Of a stretch of DNA of 22,722 nucleotides, positions 1 through 7,570 are shown piece after piece. The position numbers and the translations under genes are program-made. Under the pieces are notes generated by a model. It was not told the origin of the DNA, did not search any database, and saw nothing but the letters and a program-made list of their open reading frames with translations. The stretch lies in the NCBI GenBank assembly GCA_009733575.1, contig ML770012.1, forward strand, positions 2,943-25,664, in the 5' to 3' direction. The stretch's first letter is position 1. Each line of letters starts with the position of its first letter. The DNA comes from Gymnopus androsaceus JB14 (lineage: Eukaryota > Basidiomycota > Agaricomycetes > Agaricales > Omphalotaceae).

Positions 1-577
1 AGAGAAGATAAAACATCGTCCGATGGAACGGCTGGATACGTTGTTTCCTTTGGAGATATGCTTCATAGGTCGTATGATGCTGTACTCCGATGCAGACAGG
101 AGGGCTTGAACGTGGGCTTGATTAACAAGCCGACGTTGAACATTATCGATGAGCAGGTTCGTGGTGATGTTTTATGTTCATGGTTATGGTTCGATGCTCA
201 ACGGATTTGGTTGTTAACAGATGATCATGAAGGCGGGTCTGAGCCCCTTCATTCTTATTGTTGAGCCTTTCAACCAGAAGACTGGGGTGAGTTTCGAAAA
301 TTAATCGCATTTGCGTCTTTACTGATTGAAACTAGCTTGGATCGAGATACGGTACATGGCTCCTTGAGCGCCAGCTCACGCCCAAGTACGGATATATGGG
401 TGCGACCAAAGAAGGTATGTTGTGATTCCTTATGGCGATCTGTGCCCTCCTCTGATAATCGTTACTCTCATAGGCTCCGGTGGTCTCTGGGAACAAGTCT
501 TCCACCAGAACCTTGACTCTCAGGCCATCATCGTCAAGATCAAGGCTTTGGCTCAGGCTGCTGCTGTGTCGCACTAA
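1..577 (+). CDS. Transketolase-family protein, C-terminal domain (5' end outside window)
   Basis: This is the 3' end of a gene for a thiamine-diphosphate enzyme of the transketolase / dihydroxyacetone synthase-like family, which moves two-carbon ketol units between sugar phosphates in the cytosol or peroxisome. Four exons can be read in one frame: <1-156, 221-286, 336-414 and 474-577 (stop TAA 575-577). The introns are 64, 49 and 59 bp, all GT-AG, with donors GTTCGT, GTGAGT and GTATGT. The spliced protein carries the family's C-terminal landmarks in order: GYVVSFGDMLHRS, NVGLINKPTLNIIDEQ, PFILIVEPFNQKTG, LGSRYGTWLLE, TPKYGYMGATKEG and a final Q-A-I-I-V-K-I-K-A-L helix. The order and spacing match the transketolase C-terminal domain as I know it; the catalytic N-terminal and pyrimidine domains would lie to the left of the window. 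No frameshift or stop is seen. Two short copies of its first visible exon recur at 9765-9860 and 20688-20772. Confidence 0.85.
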
Positions 578-1004
578 TTTCACGCCACGCCAACTGAGTC
601 AGCCCCAGTTCTCCTGTATTGGTTCGAGGAGTTGGAGGAAAGAAGCGGTTGTCTTTTACTTATAGATTGTGATTATGGTTGGATGAAGTTGCAGAAACAA
701 AAACGAATTGATTGTATACTACTTCCGTGCATGTATTCTCTTTTCGAAACTATACATATCCCTATAGAATCCTGAGGACGATTGGAAGTTTTGATCGCAG
801 ACCGCGCGGACCGCTTCCGAATTCTTTCTTCAAACCGCCACCTTTCCACTTTTGAGATACCGCCATAAACCCTATTCCCGGAAAGGAAATATTCTGCCAG
901 AAGATTCTTATCTATGAGCTCGCGTGATATCTTCGCATGGCATTTGCCTGCCATTTCTTCATCGCCGTCACCTGCCTGTTATCCCTACTCTATTACTACC
1001 TTAT
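578..1004. other. Intergenic, no gene supported
   Basis: This stretch follows the transketolase stop codon. The open frames here (for example 673-954 on the minus strand) have no recognisable composition or motif and look like chance. Probably 3' UTR and spacer. Confidence 0.5.
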
Positions 1005-1070
1005 TCGCGCTACCTTGTCTCGCGTTACCTTATCTCGCCCTCTTGTCTCGCGCTACCTTATCTCGCCCTA
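1005..1070. repeat. Short tandem repeat, ~15-bp unit
   Basis: About four degenerate units of the form TCGCGYTACCTTRTC (1005-1019, 1020-1034, a shortened unit at 1035-1047, and 1048-1062). They lie directly upstream of the ATG at 1076. The array could be part of the 5' leader of the transposon gene that follows, or simple slippage. Confidence 0.7.
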
Positions 1071-1075
1071 CAGTA

Positions 1076-1571
1076 ATGCAGTTCAAATTCCGACTTGATC
1101 CTTCGGTAACCAGTCCTGCGATCCCTGAAAATCCGGTCAACTTTTGTCCTGACTCTTCCTTCAACTCTTTCCGCGTAGCTCCTGTGCCACCATCCGTATC
1201 TTATGGCAGCTTCGAGTATGATTCGTGCCAACCAAAATACAACTTGAGATGGAATACTTGGGAGGAGTTCTCAAAGTGGTTAGAACATGAGGAGATTTCG
1301 AAGGCAATTGAGCTTCGGCGAGTTGGAGAGAAGACTGGGAAGGATAAATATGCCAGCCGCTTCCTCTACGTCTGCTCTCGACATGGGACCGGTGGTGTAA
1401 AACCTTATATGCTGAAGAACCCACACTGGATACGGAAGATAGCCTCGAAACGATCAAATTGCCAGTGCTTCCTGAAAGTCAAGACCTATCACAACACTTC
1501 TGTCGTTCTCGCCAATTACACCAACGCTCATAATCACCCCGTTGGTAACGCCAATCTCCCTTACACAATCT
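1076..1571 (+). pseudogene. FAR1 / WRKY-GCM1-type zinc-finger N-terminal part of a MULE-like transposase, truncated
   Basis: The frame from ATG 1076 gives about 165 residues. They contain W-N-T-W-E-E-F-S-K-W, then FLYVCSRHGTGG, then the zinc-finger core SKRSNCQCFLKVKTY followed by NYTNAHNHPVGNAN. The Cys...Cys-x-Cys...HNH arrangement is that of the FAR1/GCM1-WRKY DNA-binding domain found at the start of many fungal Mutator-like transposases. The DDE catalytic domain is absent: coding similarity stops after N-A-N-L-P-Y-T, where a 234-bp MITE (1573-1806) is inserted. If the MITE and one TA are removed, the frame stays open into 1809-2010, but that extension is not recognisable. An upstream extension of the frame to 914 is open but repetitive, so the ATG at 1076 is preferred. 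Likely a dead fragment. The family call rests on motif pattern only. Confidence 0.6.
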
Positions 1572-1572
1572 A

Positions 1573-1806
1573 CTTGCTGTGGGAAAAAGTAACCGGAAAT
1601 CAAATTATATATATACAGTAAATAATGCTTTTTTATGTCATGTATATACACCGTATACCCAAGTTCGTTGTGGCTATCATTAAAGCTAAAAGTGGCCCAA
1701 ATACTGCTTGGAAAAAAAATGTATGGTTGTAGTGTATATTGTGCTTGAGAGAGGATCGAAAATAACAAGTTATCAAAAATTTCCGGTTACTTTTTCCCAC
1801 AGCGAG
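1573..1806. mobile_element. 234-bp MITE, Tc1/mariner-like (TA target duplication)
   Basis: The ends are inverted repeats of about 28 bp, starting CTTGCTGTGGGAAAAAGTAA on the left and, on the opposite strand, CTCGCTGTGGGAAAAAGTAA on the right. There is one mismatch over the terminal ~28 bp. The element is flanked by TA at 1571-1572 and at 1807-1808, the target duplication of Tc1/mariner elements. The interior is AT-rich and non-coding. It sits inside the FAR1-type exon. Confidence 0.8.
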
Positions 1807-1808
1807 TA

Positions 1809-2101
1809 TGTCCCCGACTCTGACCGAAGGGAAGGGAGGGTCCTGTCTGCAGCGATCGGACAAAAATCCACCAAAAAGACCACTCTAGGTAATTTTTTCC
1901 CGTGCTCCACGTTAGCCACGTTTCTGCTTATACATGAAACAATGACAATTTTTCCGGTCTTTTGTCTACCCCCACCACCTCCATTTGCGTTGGATTTTGA
2001 CCTTGAATAAAACTCATAAGATGTCTATAAAAGAACTTTATGTCTTTGCTTTAAGTTCTGTGCCGCATTGGGCCGTCATTGAATCTGAAGAACTTCGCCG
2101 T
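1809..2101. other. Non-coding stretch between two elements
   Basis: An open frame (to 2010) continues from the FAR1 frame beyond the MITE but shows no family motif. A TATAAAAG sequence lies at 2026-2033, with no gene start near enough to assign to it. Nothing else is supportable. Confidence 0.4.
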
Positions 2102-2187
2102 CATCAGCAAAACCTGGATAATGGTCATAGCAGACCATAGCAGGCCTGCTAAGAGGTTCTGTGGGATCACTGACTTGTATCGCCGTT

Positions 2188-2216
2188 TGACAGCCATCTG
2201 ACAGCCATCTGACAGC
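2188..2216. repeat. 11-bp tandem repeat (TGACAGCCATC)
   Basis: Two perfect units at 2188-2198 and 2199-2209, with a partial third at 2210-2216. Confidence 0.8.
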
Positions 2217-2249
2217 TGCTCGACACTTGTCATTCTCTCCCGCCAACAG

Positions 2250-2257
2250 TATATAAG
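2250..2257 (+). promoter_or_regulatory. Possible TATA box (TATATAAG)
   Basis: TATATAAG is followed by a C/T-rich stretch with CAATCCTCA-type initiator-like sequence around 2290-2310, as in many fungal promoters. It could drive the gene at 2793-4090 through an upstream leader exon, but no first exon could be fixed. Confidence 0.25.
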
Positions 2258-2618
2258 AAATGCGGAACCATCTGCATTGGAACTTCAACTTCGTCTCAAT
2301 CCTCAGTCACCTAAGCTCATTGGATAGTATTCACAGTACGTCTCATTAAATTCTTCAGTTTCGAAGTCTTTATTTACTGTGTGCACAGAAGGGTTATCAC
2401 TTACAGAGTAGTATGGTCTCGTTATATGACTTATAAGTTATAGCTACATAGTTTTAATACATTATCATTGTCCTAGTACTACTGTGAACATGAAGACATA
2501 CAGTAAATGATTTTATTTTGGCGTCGTTTGATTTTATGATTCTCCAAACAATTCAAACAATTAATATATTTAGTATTGAATGGAATGACAACTGACATCA
2601 AGTCTCGACATTCCGGTG

Positions 2619-2704
2619 AATCCATAGCAATCCATAGCAATCCATAGCAATCCATAGCTCTGGATAGATGGGGACCTTGCTATGGGTGCTATGGGTGCTA
2701 TGGG
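2619..2704. repeat. Two facing short tandem arrays (TCCATAGCAA and TGCTATGGG)
   Basis: Four units of TCCATAGCAA (2619-2658, the last partial) are followed by three units of TGCTATGGG (2678-2704). The units are reverse complements over the core CCATAGCA / TGCTATGG, so the two arrays can pair in several registers. Direct reading of the sequence. Confidence 0.85.
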
Positions 2705-2706
2705 TG

Positions 2707-2734
2707 CTGGACAGCGCTATCCAGCGCTGTCCAG
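2707..2734. other. Perfect 12-bp stem hairpin, 4-nt loop
   Basis: CTGGACAGCGCT (2707-2718), loop ATCC, then the exact reverse complement (2723-2734). It is immediately next to the facing arrays and 5 bp before the right inverted end of the putative element. Confidence 0.8.
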
Positions 2735-2792
2735 TACACCCAGGTTTTGCTGATGGTGAACAATTGAATTGCTTGCTAATATCTGATTTCAG

Positions 2793-4090
2793 TACTCTGT
2801 TCCACTCCATCCCGGCTAGTCAAAGAAATAAACCGTTGTTGGTGAATTTTGTATTGGAACAGTGTCGCGTTTTACAGCCTGCCATCCAAACTGGTTCTAA
2901 TGCTTATGGAACAATTTGTTCCCAGTTTTATGCAAAATTTGGATTGGTTATTTATCGGTCTCTTGTCAAAGCTTTACCTGAGGATGCTGCCGGCTGTGAA
3001 CCACATCCCTACCATCAGGTGGAGTTTCTGCCTTCCTTGAAGCAAGCACTGTCAACATGCCCTTCCTGCAACATTGATCAATTATTGACTCCGTTATCAG
3101 TCAAATCTACATCTTGCGCAGGCACCTTGTTTTACCGATTCAGATCACCCAGTACTAAAGCTAATATTGAATCTAATGACATTTTTACACTGTTGAGCAA
3201 GGTTTTCCAACGGCAATTTATTAATGACAACTCTGTTGTCCCGAATTCTAAATTCGATCCCTTGGATGTCCTACATGTTCTCAAATCGAGCTTCATATTT
3301 CCAGAATGGCAAATTTTGCGTGCCACTATGATTCACAATTCCACTCTGATTGTGGGATTGTCAGCTTTAGCGGCAATCGGGGTTGTTGATGCATCTGCTC
3401 CTTCTCGACTTGATATTCTGGTAGGATGTGATCACAGCAAGGCTCTACATACTGCACTTCGTAATTCTGGGTAACGCATTGCAACATTATTGACTCATTC
3501 TGTTGCGCTGAACCTATATTTGTAGATTTTATTTGACCCCGGATACAATCAAGAGTCACTATACGAGAACCATACGCTTGGTGTGGTCATACCACAATCG
3601 AGGATATAAGAGTGTTAATGTCATCGAGACTATCAACAGCACTGTGTGGATGCATATCCTAGCCTCGCCGTCAACAGCACACACCGCCTTCATGTCTGCG
3701 ACTCATGTTTTTGTTCTTCATCCAGAGCTTACATTTCTTAATGTAGCTCTTTTGCAGAACACAGACTTTCCGCCTTGGCAGCAAGACCATGTCATCCGGA
3801 CTTGTCTCTTGGAGCTTGGTTGGGTGGTGTGTAGGAATAATGCATCCCCAGATTTTATACATGATGCGGCTTGCCCAGCGCTGCAGCGTTCTCTTTGGGG
3901 AGGTGAAGGTGTTTGGCATTGTAGTTGGTCTGGGGTGATCGACAGCAGGAACGATTACTATTATCAGCTGGCAGCACAAGGATTCAAGCACAATGATCTT
4001 TGGTATGTATGGCAGATTGCGACTCACTGCTCTGATTGGAACTGTCAATATGCATGGCTGACAAACAGAGTCTCTGTTGGAAGGATTTGA
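2793..4090 (+). CDS. Hypothetical fungal protein, possible nucleotidyltransferase-like fold
   Basis: Two exons join cleanly: 2793-3470 and 3526-4090, separated by a 55-bp GT-AG intron (donor GTAACG, acceptor TTTGTAG, branch-like CTGAAC). The left boundary is taken as an acceptor (TGATTTCAG). The open frame runs back to 2668 but through repeat DNA, so the first exon is unknown. About 413 residues are visible. The centre holds I-V-G-L-S-A-L-A-A-I, about 13 residues later R-L-D-I-L-V-G, then an aligned strand pattern with N-V-I-E-T and V-L-H-P-E-L-T. This resembles an orphan basidiomycete family with a GSxAL...DxD core like nucleotidyltransferases, though here only one acid of the DxD pair is present. 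The C-terminus has a D-A-A-C-P-A-L-Q-R motif. The function is not established, and the family similarity is from memory of patterns. Confidence 0.55.
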
Positions 4091-4911
4091 CTACTATTAT
4101 TCTACCTCGTAAAACTCAATATACTTAGAATATATCATTTATTTATGTTTTGCCGTTTTGGTGGCCACTAAATAAAATAGAGCCTACATGTTAATGTTTT
4201 TGGCTCAGTATTTGGCAAGTATGCAAGGTAGAATGTGCGACACGTTACTATTTTTGCGGTGTTATCTGGGCCGTTCGGTTTGGCCGTGATTGTTTCCTCA
4301 TGGACTGGCATGTGATACACTTTCACAAGACACGTTTGTTGATTTAAACCAACTCAACTGCCGCCACAACAAGCAGTTTTTGCTTTGTTCTCTTGCACCT
4401 CCAAATCATCTTAGTACAATTGTCAAGCAAACCTAAAGTGTTAGATATTGGGCTTTACTCCAAGGGCCCCCTCTTCATTCGAGGGACAGCAGAACGACTA
4501 GAACAGTTGGTTTGGTCACATTTCTTTTTAAATCAAATCATTTCTATACGGAGTTGTTTATCTATTTCCCTGGCTGTGAATGACATTGCCTTTAACCACC
4601 ATCATCTATTGACTTCATGATCAAATTTGGGCAGGAAGTATATAATAGTCAAAGTTGTCATTTTTCAACGTAGTACTGCAGTATGTATAATATTGTTGAG
4701 ATATTGTGTATACCTTGGGTCGTTATACTTATACTTGTAGTGATACGTTCTTAGTCTTTTTTTTGGATAATGTGGCCAGTCAGGGATTGCCACGGCAGTG
4801 GCACTAAGGATTAGAATATCACACTCCAAAAGGTGACAAAATTCTGCCAAGGAAAAGATGCCTGATAGGTCACGTGATTTCCTTTCATGGTTTATCAGTA
4901 CTTACCATTCA
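4091..4911. other. AT-rich intergenic, no gene supported
   Basis: One 75-codon frame (4393-4620) has no motif, no splice context and no duplicate elsewhere in the window. Nothing else was found. Confidence 0.5.
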
Positions 4912-4994
4912 GCTCAACTGAAATGTGTACTGAAAACCCTTGATTAGCCATATTAGGCTAATCTGGGCCTTTTCAGTACACATTTCTGCTGAGC
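4912..4994. repeat. 83-bp near-perfect palindrome
   Basis: The left arm at 4912-4936 (ending GAAATGTGTACTGAAAA) pairs with the right arm at 4970-4994 (TTTTCAGTACACATTTC onward). This is 17 bp perfect, extended outward by GCTCA/TGAGC with three mismatches. An inner GATTAGCC / GGCTAATC pair surrounds the centre. It lies at the left border of duplicated block A. It could be a tiny foldback element or a rearrangement scar. Confidence 0.75.
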
Positions 4995-4999
4995 AGAAT

Positions 5000-5610
5000 T
5001 TTGTAACCTTTGTGTGTGTGGTCAGTCATTTGACTGATGCTGTCCAGAGAGAAAGGGAAAGGGAAATCCTCAGCAGAGACTGCATCCTGGCTGATGAAGA
5101 AAAAAAGTTGTGAGAGGCCAGAACTTGTTGAAACAAGGCTGATCTGTTAAGTGCCCATTGACATAGATGGTGAACACTTCTCAGACAAAGTTCCTTGCGC
5201 AGAAATGAGTCCGCATTCTGGTAAGAAACGGAAGGTAGACTTATGTCTGGACCATCAGGCTCAGCAGAGACATTCTTCAGGAAGAAAAAGGTGAACAAAA
5301 CTGTTGTCACTGTGAGTTCCCAAAAATTTGATATAATGTCACTCCAATGAAGTAGACACAGACTCCAAAGATTTTGAAGAAGTTGAAATAAGCATTGCCG
5401 AACACCCTTTGAGCATCAGGAACACCAGGTCTACCGCATTGCTATCTTCTGTGGGCGTTGTTCTCAAAATGGGTTCTGTCAACAGGTTTTTTAGTTGTTT
5501 TCATTTGGAAGCTTACTTCCCTTCAATTTTCAGCAAGAGCTTGAAGATCTTGAGGAGCAGAGCAGAGATCTAGATGCACAGCTCAAGGCTGCTAGTAAAT
5601 ATGAAGAGGT
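5000..5610 (+). pseudogene. Decayed copy of PARP-type zinc-finger gene, exons 6-9
   Basis: The sequence aligns to exons 6-9 and their introns in the intact gene at 17094-18542. Matching points are the GAGAGAAAG...GAAATCCTC run at 5046 (17726 in the intact gene), the K-K-R-K basic run at 5222-5235, an acid-rich stretch at 5365-5395, and the coiled-coil exon starting CAAGAGCTTGAAGATCTTGA at 5535. The N-terminal zinc-finger exons 1-5 are missing. Internal indels and stops break the frame, and CpG sites of the intact copy are often TpG or CpA here. It is continued by the last exon at 6803-6925 after a retroelement insertion. Confidence 0.75.
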
Positions 5611-5664
5611 CAGTTGTCCTCAGGTCTGAGACATTGCAACTTTCATCTCATACTCTGTAGGCTC

Positions 5665-6802
5665 TTAATTTTTATTTTTATTTTTTGGCGGTACATGTCA
5701 AAAGACATCAGTAACCAGCAACTGTATATAACTAGCTTTAGTCACTGCGTAGTTTTTGAAGGGAAAATTCTATTGAACAAACCTTCGGGAGGGGGAGAGA
5801 AATAGCCACCACTGAGGAAATGCACTCAGTCTTTTACAACCTTTGCACACAGCTCTCGCTATAGTGTGGGGCTTTGGGCATGCCAGACTAATTGTTTGTC
5901 CACGGCGTTCCACATTTGTGTCTGGTTATGGAGAATGCGGTTGAAAATGTTTAAGGGGCCCAATACCCACTAAAACCCTGGCTTCTCTGGTCCAATCCGA
6001 AGGGAGTTTCTGTGGATCCTTGATGACTGGAGTCCATGTTCAGAGCACTGTTTTGCGATCCAGTGCTTTTTTGTTCCACCTAGGTGTACAGGTTAGGTTT
6101 TGGTCCCTCTCTAGCCTTGTATTAAGAGTTTGGCAGAGTTGGTTGTAAGTCTCTTCCTCTGTAATATCTTCATTATTTCTATCAATGACTGCTTCACACC
6201 ACAGTTTCCAAATGAGGTGAGCACATTTGGTTATCAGTATCTTATAGAGCTGTTTGACTGCGAGTGTTGGCTTTCCACTTGCATCTCGGAACTCTAGGAG
6301 ATTTGTGGTTTCAATATCTAGTGTTGCTTGGCTTGCAAGGCCTGTGCAGCCCATGAAAGCAGCTTTATTATCTTTGCACCTTGCTCAGTGAAAGACTGTA
6401 GGTGCTGAGCGAGCCCTCAAGTGGCTCAGGATTGTTTTATAAATATATGCATCCTTGATGCCACAAAATCCCTTGTTGCACCATCCGGTAATGCACTCAG
6501 TAATGTTTTTGAGAACTTGTTTGTTTTCAATGACACATTTGAGTGATTTTTCCTTAGGGGAATTGATTATTGCATGCAGTACTGCAACTGCTGCCGCTGT
6601 GGGAGCCATCTGTTGCTCTTTTTCTGGGATTGTGATTGCTACATTTCGGTCATCAAGTGGGGAGTACCAAACCCCACCTCCAGATTTAGCCTCCGCTGAC
6701 CCTGGGTATAGTGAGGTACCTGCACACCAGACCTCCACAACTGCTTCATTATTGACTTGGTATTGTTCTACTAGTTGCTCGACCATTTCAGTTTCCTTTT
6801 CT
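5665..6802 (-). mobile_element. 5'-truncated LINE-type retroelement, inserted near the end of the last intron of the zinc-finger copy
   Basis: Comparison with the intact gene (18411-18424) shows about 1.14 kb of extra DNA between GGCTC at 5660-5664 and GCCTAAGAAAG at 6803. Read on the minus strand, the insert carries an RNase H-like region, then the C-terminal domain usual for basidiomycete LINEs, then about 280 bp of 3' UTR. It ends at 5665-5690 in an A-rich run (T-rich on +). The order coding - UTR - A-rich tail with a missing 5' part is what target-primed reverse transcription produces. No clear target duplication is seen. Confidence 0.75.
5945..6786 (-). pseudogene. LINE RNase H and C-terminal domain remnant
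   Basis: Frame 6786-6385 reads as a degenerate RNase H with S-G-G-G-V-W-Y-S-P-L-D-D-R-N, the strand typical after the first catalytic Asp. The usual T-D-G-S motif appears as C-A-G-T, the usual Q-T-A-E-x-x-A as P-T-A-A-A-V-A, and the usual D-S-K as E-N-K. All three catalytic acids therefore seem lost. Frame 6354-6040 holds A-H-L-I-W-K-L-W-C-E-A-V-I and T-R-L-E-R-D, the C-terminal signature of these elements, and continues past a stop as L-P-S-D-W-T-R-E-A-R-V-L-V-G-I-G. The zinc-knuckle section expected between the two is deleted. Non-functional. Confidence 0.7.
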
Positions 6803-6925
6803 GCCTAAGAAAGATGACCAAATTGCAAAGAGAAAAAAGCAAAGCAGGACGAGCTGGAAAAGTTGAAGCATTCTAATGAGTCTTTGAAGAGACAACTCAG
6901 TGGAAGTTGGAAACATTCATTATAA
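6803..6925 (+). pseudogene. Copy 1 of the zinc-finger gene's last (coiled-coil) exon
   Basis: Matches exon 10 of the intact gene (18414-18542) from AGAAAGATGAC through the stop. A 2-bp deletion near 6835 shifts the frame, and GGCGACTCGG in the intact copy reads GACAACTCAG here. The 3' flank (6926-7101) also matches 18543-18717. Confidence 0.8.
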
Positions 6926-7101
6926 TCTTTGATTCGGAATTATTGCTTTATTGTATCAAATGTATATAAGCTGCTGTAACTACCTGTCTATCTATGATCA
7001 TTGATTTACTGTAATTGTCACTCAGATGCTCAACAATGCGAGCCAAACTTGAGGAGTGTCATGGTGTTGGATGCTATGGTATCAATATTGTCTCTCCTGG
7101 T

Positions 7102-7570
7102 TTGGTGATTTCAATATAAATATCACTAGAGTATGTTCTACCTACTCCCTACCAGATGCAGACATTCTTCTCAATGCAGGACCTGATTTGGATGTGCTGG
7201 GTGACTTCACAAAAAATAATTACTAATGAAGCACTCCAATGGGTTGAAAGTGAATTAGAAAAAGTTGACAAACACTCCTACCTCCTACAACTGTGTCAAG
7301 AACCACATGAGAATGGCGCCTCAAAATATTGCACTATGTGGCTTTGCCAGTACTTAAAGGATGTACAAAATCCACAACATTGCAAGGCTCTCAATCGTCT
7401 AGTACTCTCTGGTGACCATCCACTAGCTGTTGTTCGCCTCACATGGACAGACAACCACAGGATACAAGTCCCACATGATGAGAGAGTCTGTTGGTTTTGC
7501 AAGCAAGCAGTTGAAACACCTGAGCATGCACTTCTGGAATGCACCCACCAACTGCTGGTAGATCTTAGAA
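7102..7570 (+). pseudogene. Reverse-transcriptase zinc-binding domain fragment
   Basis: The open frame 7156-7570 contains N-R-L-V-L-S-G-D-H-P-L-A-V-V-R-L, then V-P-H-D-E-R-V-C-W-F-C, then T-P-E-H-A-L-L-E-C. The C-x2-C-x8-H-x4-C array is the reverse-transcriptase zinc-binding motif of fungal LINE-like elements. The reverse-transcriptase palm is absent. It replaces about 675 bp present at 18718-19392 in block B. It is on the opposite strand from the LINE at 5665-6802 and looks like a different lineage. The frame then runs by chance into the neighbouring fragment. Confidence 0.7.

Larger units (their letters stand above)
2102..2755. mobile_element. Putative non-autonomous element with 16-bp inverted ends and CATAGC sub-terminal repeats
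   Basis: CATCAGCAAAACCTGG at 2102-2117 is an exact reverse complement of 2740-2755. Just inside the left end are two CCATAGCA/TCATAGCA motifs (2124-2142). Just inside the right end are a 10-bp TCCATAGCAA array (2619-2658) and a 9-bp TGCTATGGG array (2678-2704). Sub-terminal copies of one motif in both orientations are typical of non-autonomous DNA elements. No clear target duplication is seen, and there is no coding capacity in the 654 bp. The paired ends could be coincidental, so this is an inference. Confidence 0.45.

Noticed and set aside
332..583. 83-codon minus-strand open frame
   Set aside because: It lies opposite the transketolase exons 3-4, which have matching splice sites and clear family motifs.
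826..843. 18-base exact match (TCTTTCTTCAAACCGCCA) to intron 5 of the zinc-finger gene near 17639
   Set aside because: Similarity does not extend to either side, so it may be chance or a very old fragment; too short to call.
2051..2288. Two overlapping minus-strand frames near TGACAGCC repeats
   Set aside because: The frames are made largely of the tandem repeat and the element end; they have no motif and no splice context.
2707..2734. Helitron 3' hairpin
   Set aside because: The hairpin is suitable, but no CTRR end follows it at the expected distance and no 5' TC end could be paired with it.
6455..6808. 117-codon plus-strand frame
   Set aside because: It is the shadow of the minus-strand RNase H frame, which carries recognisable element motifs.
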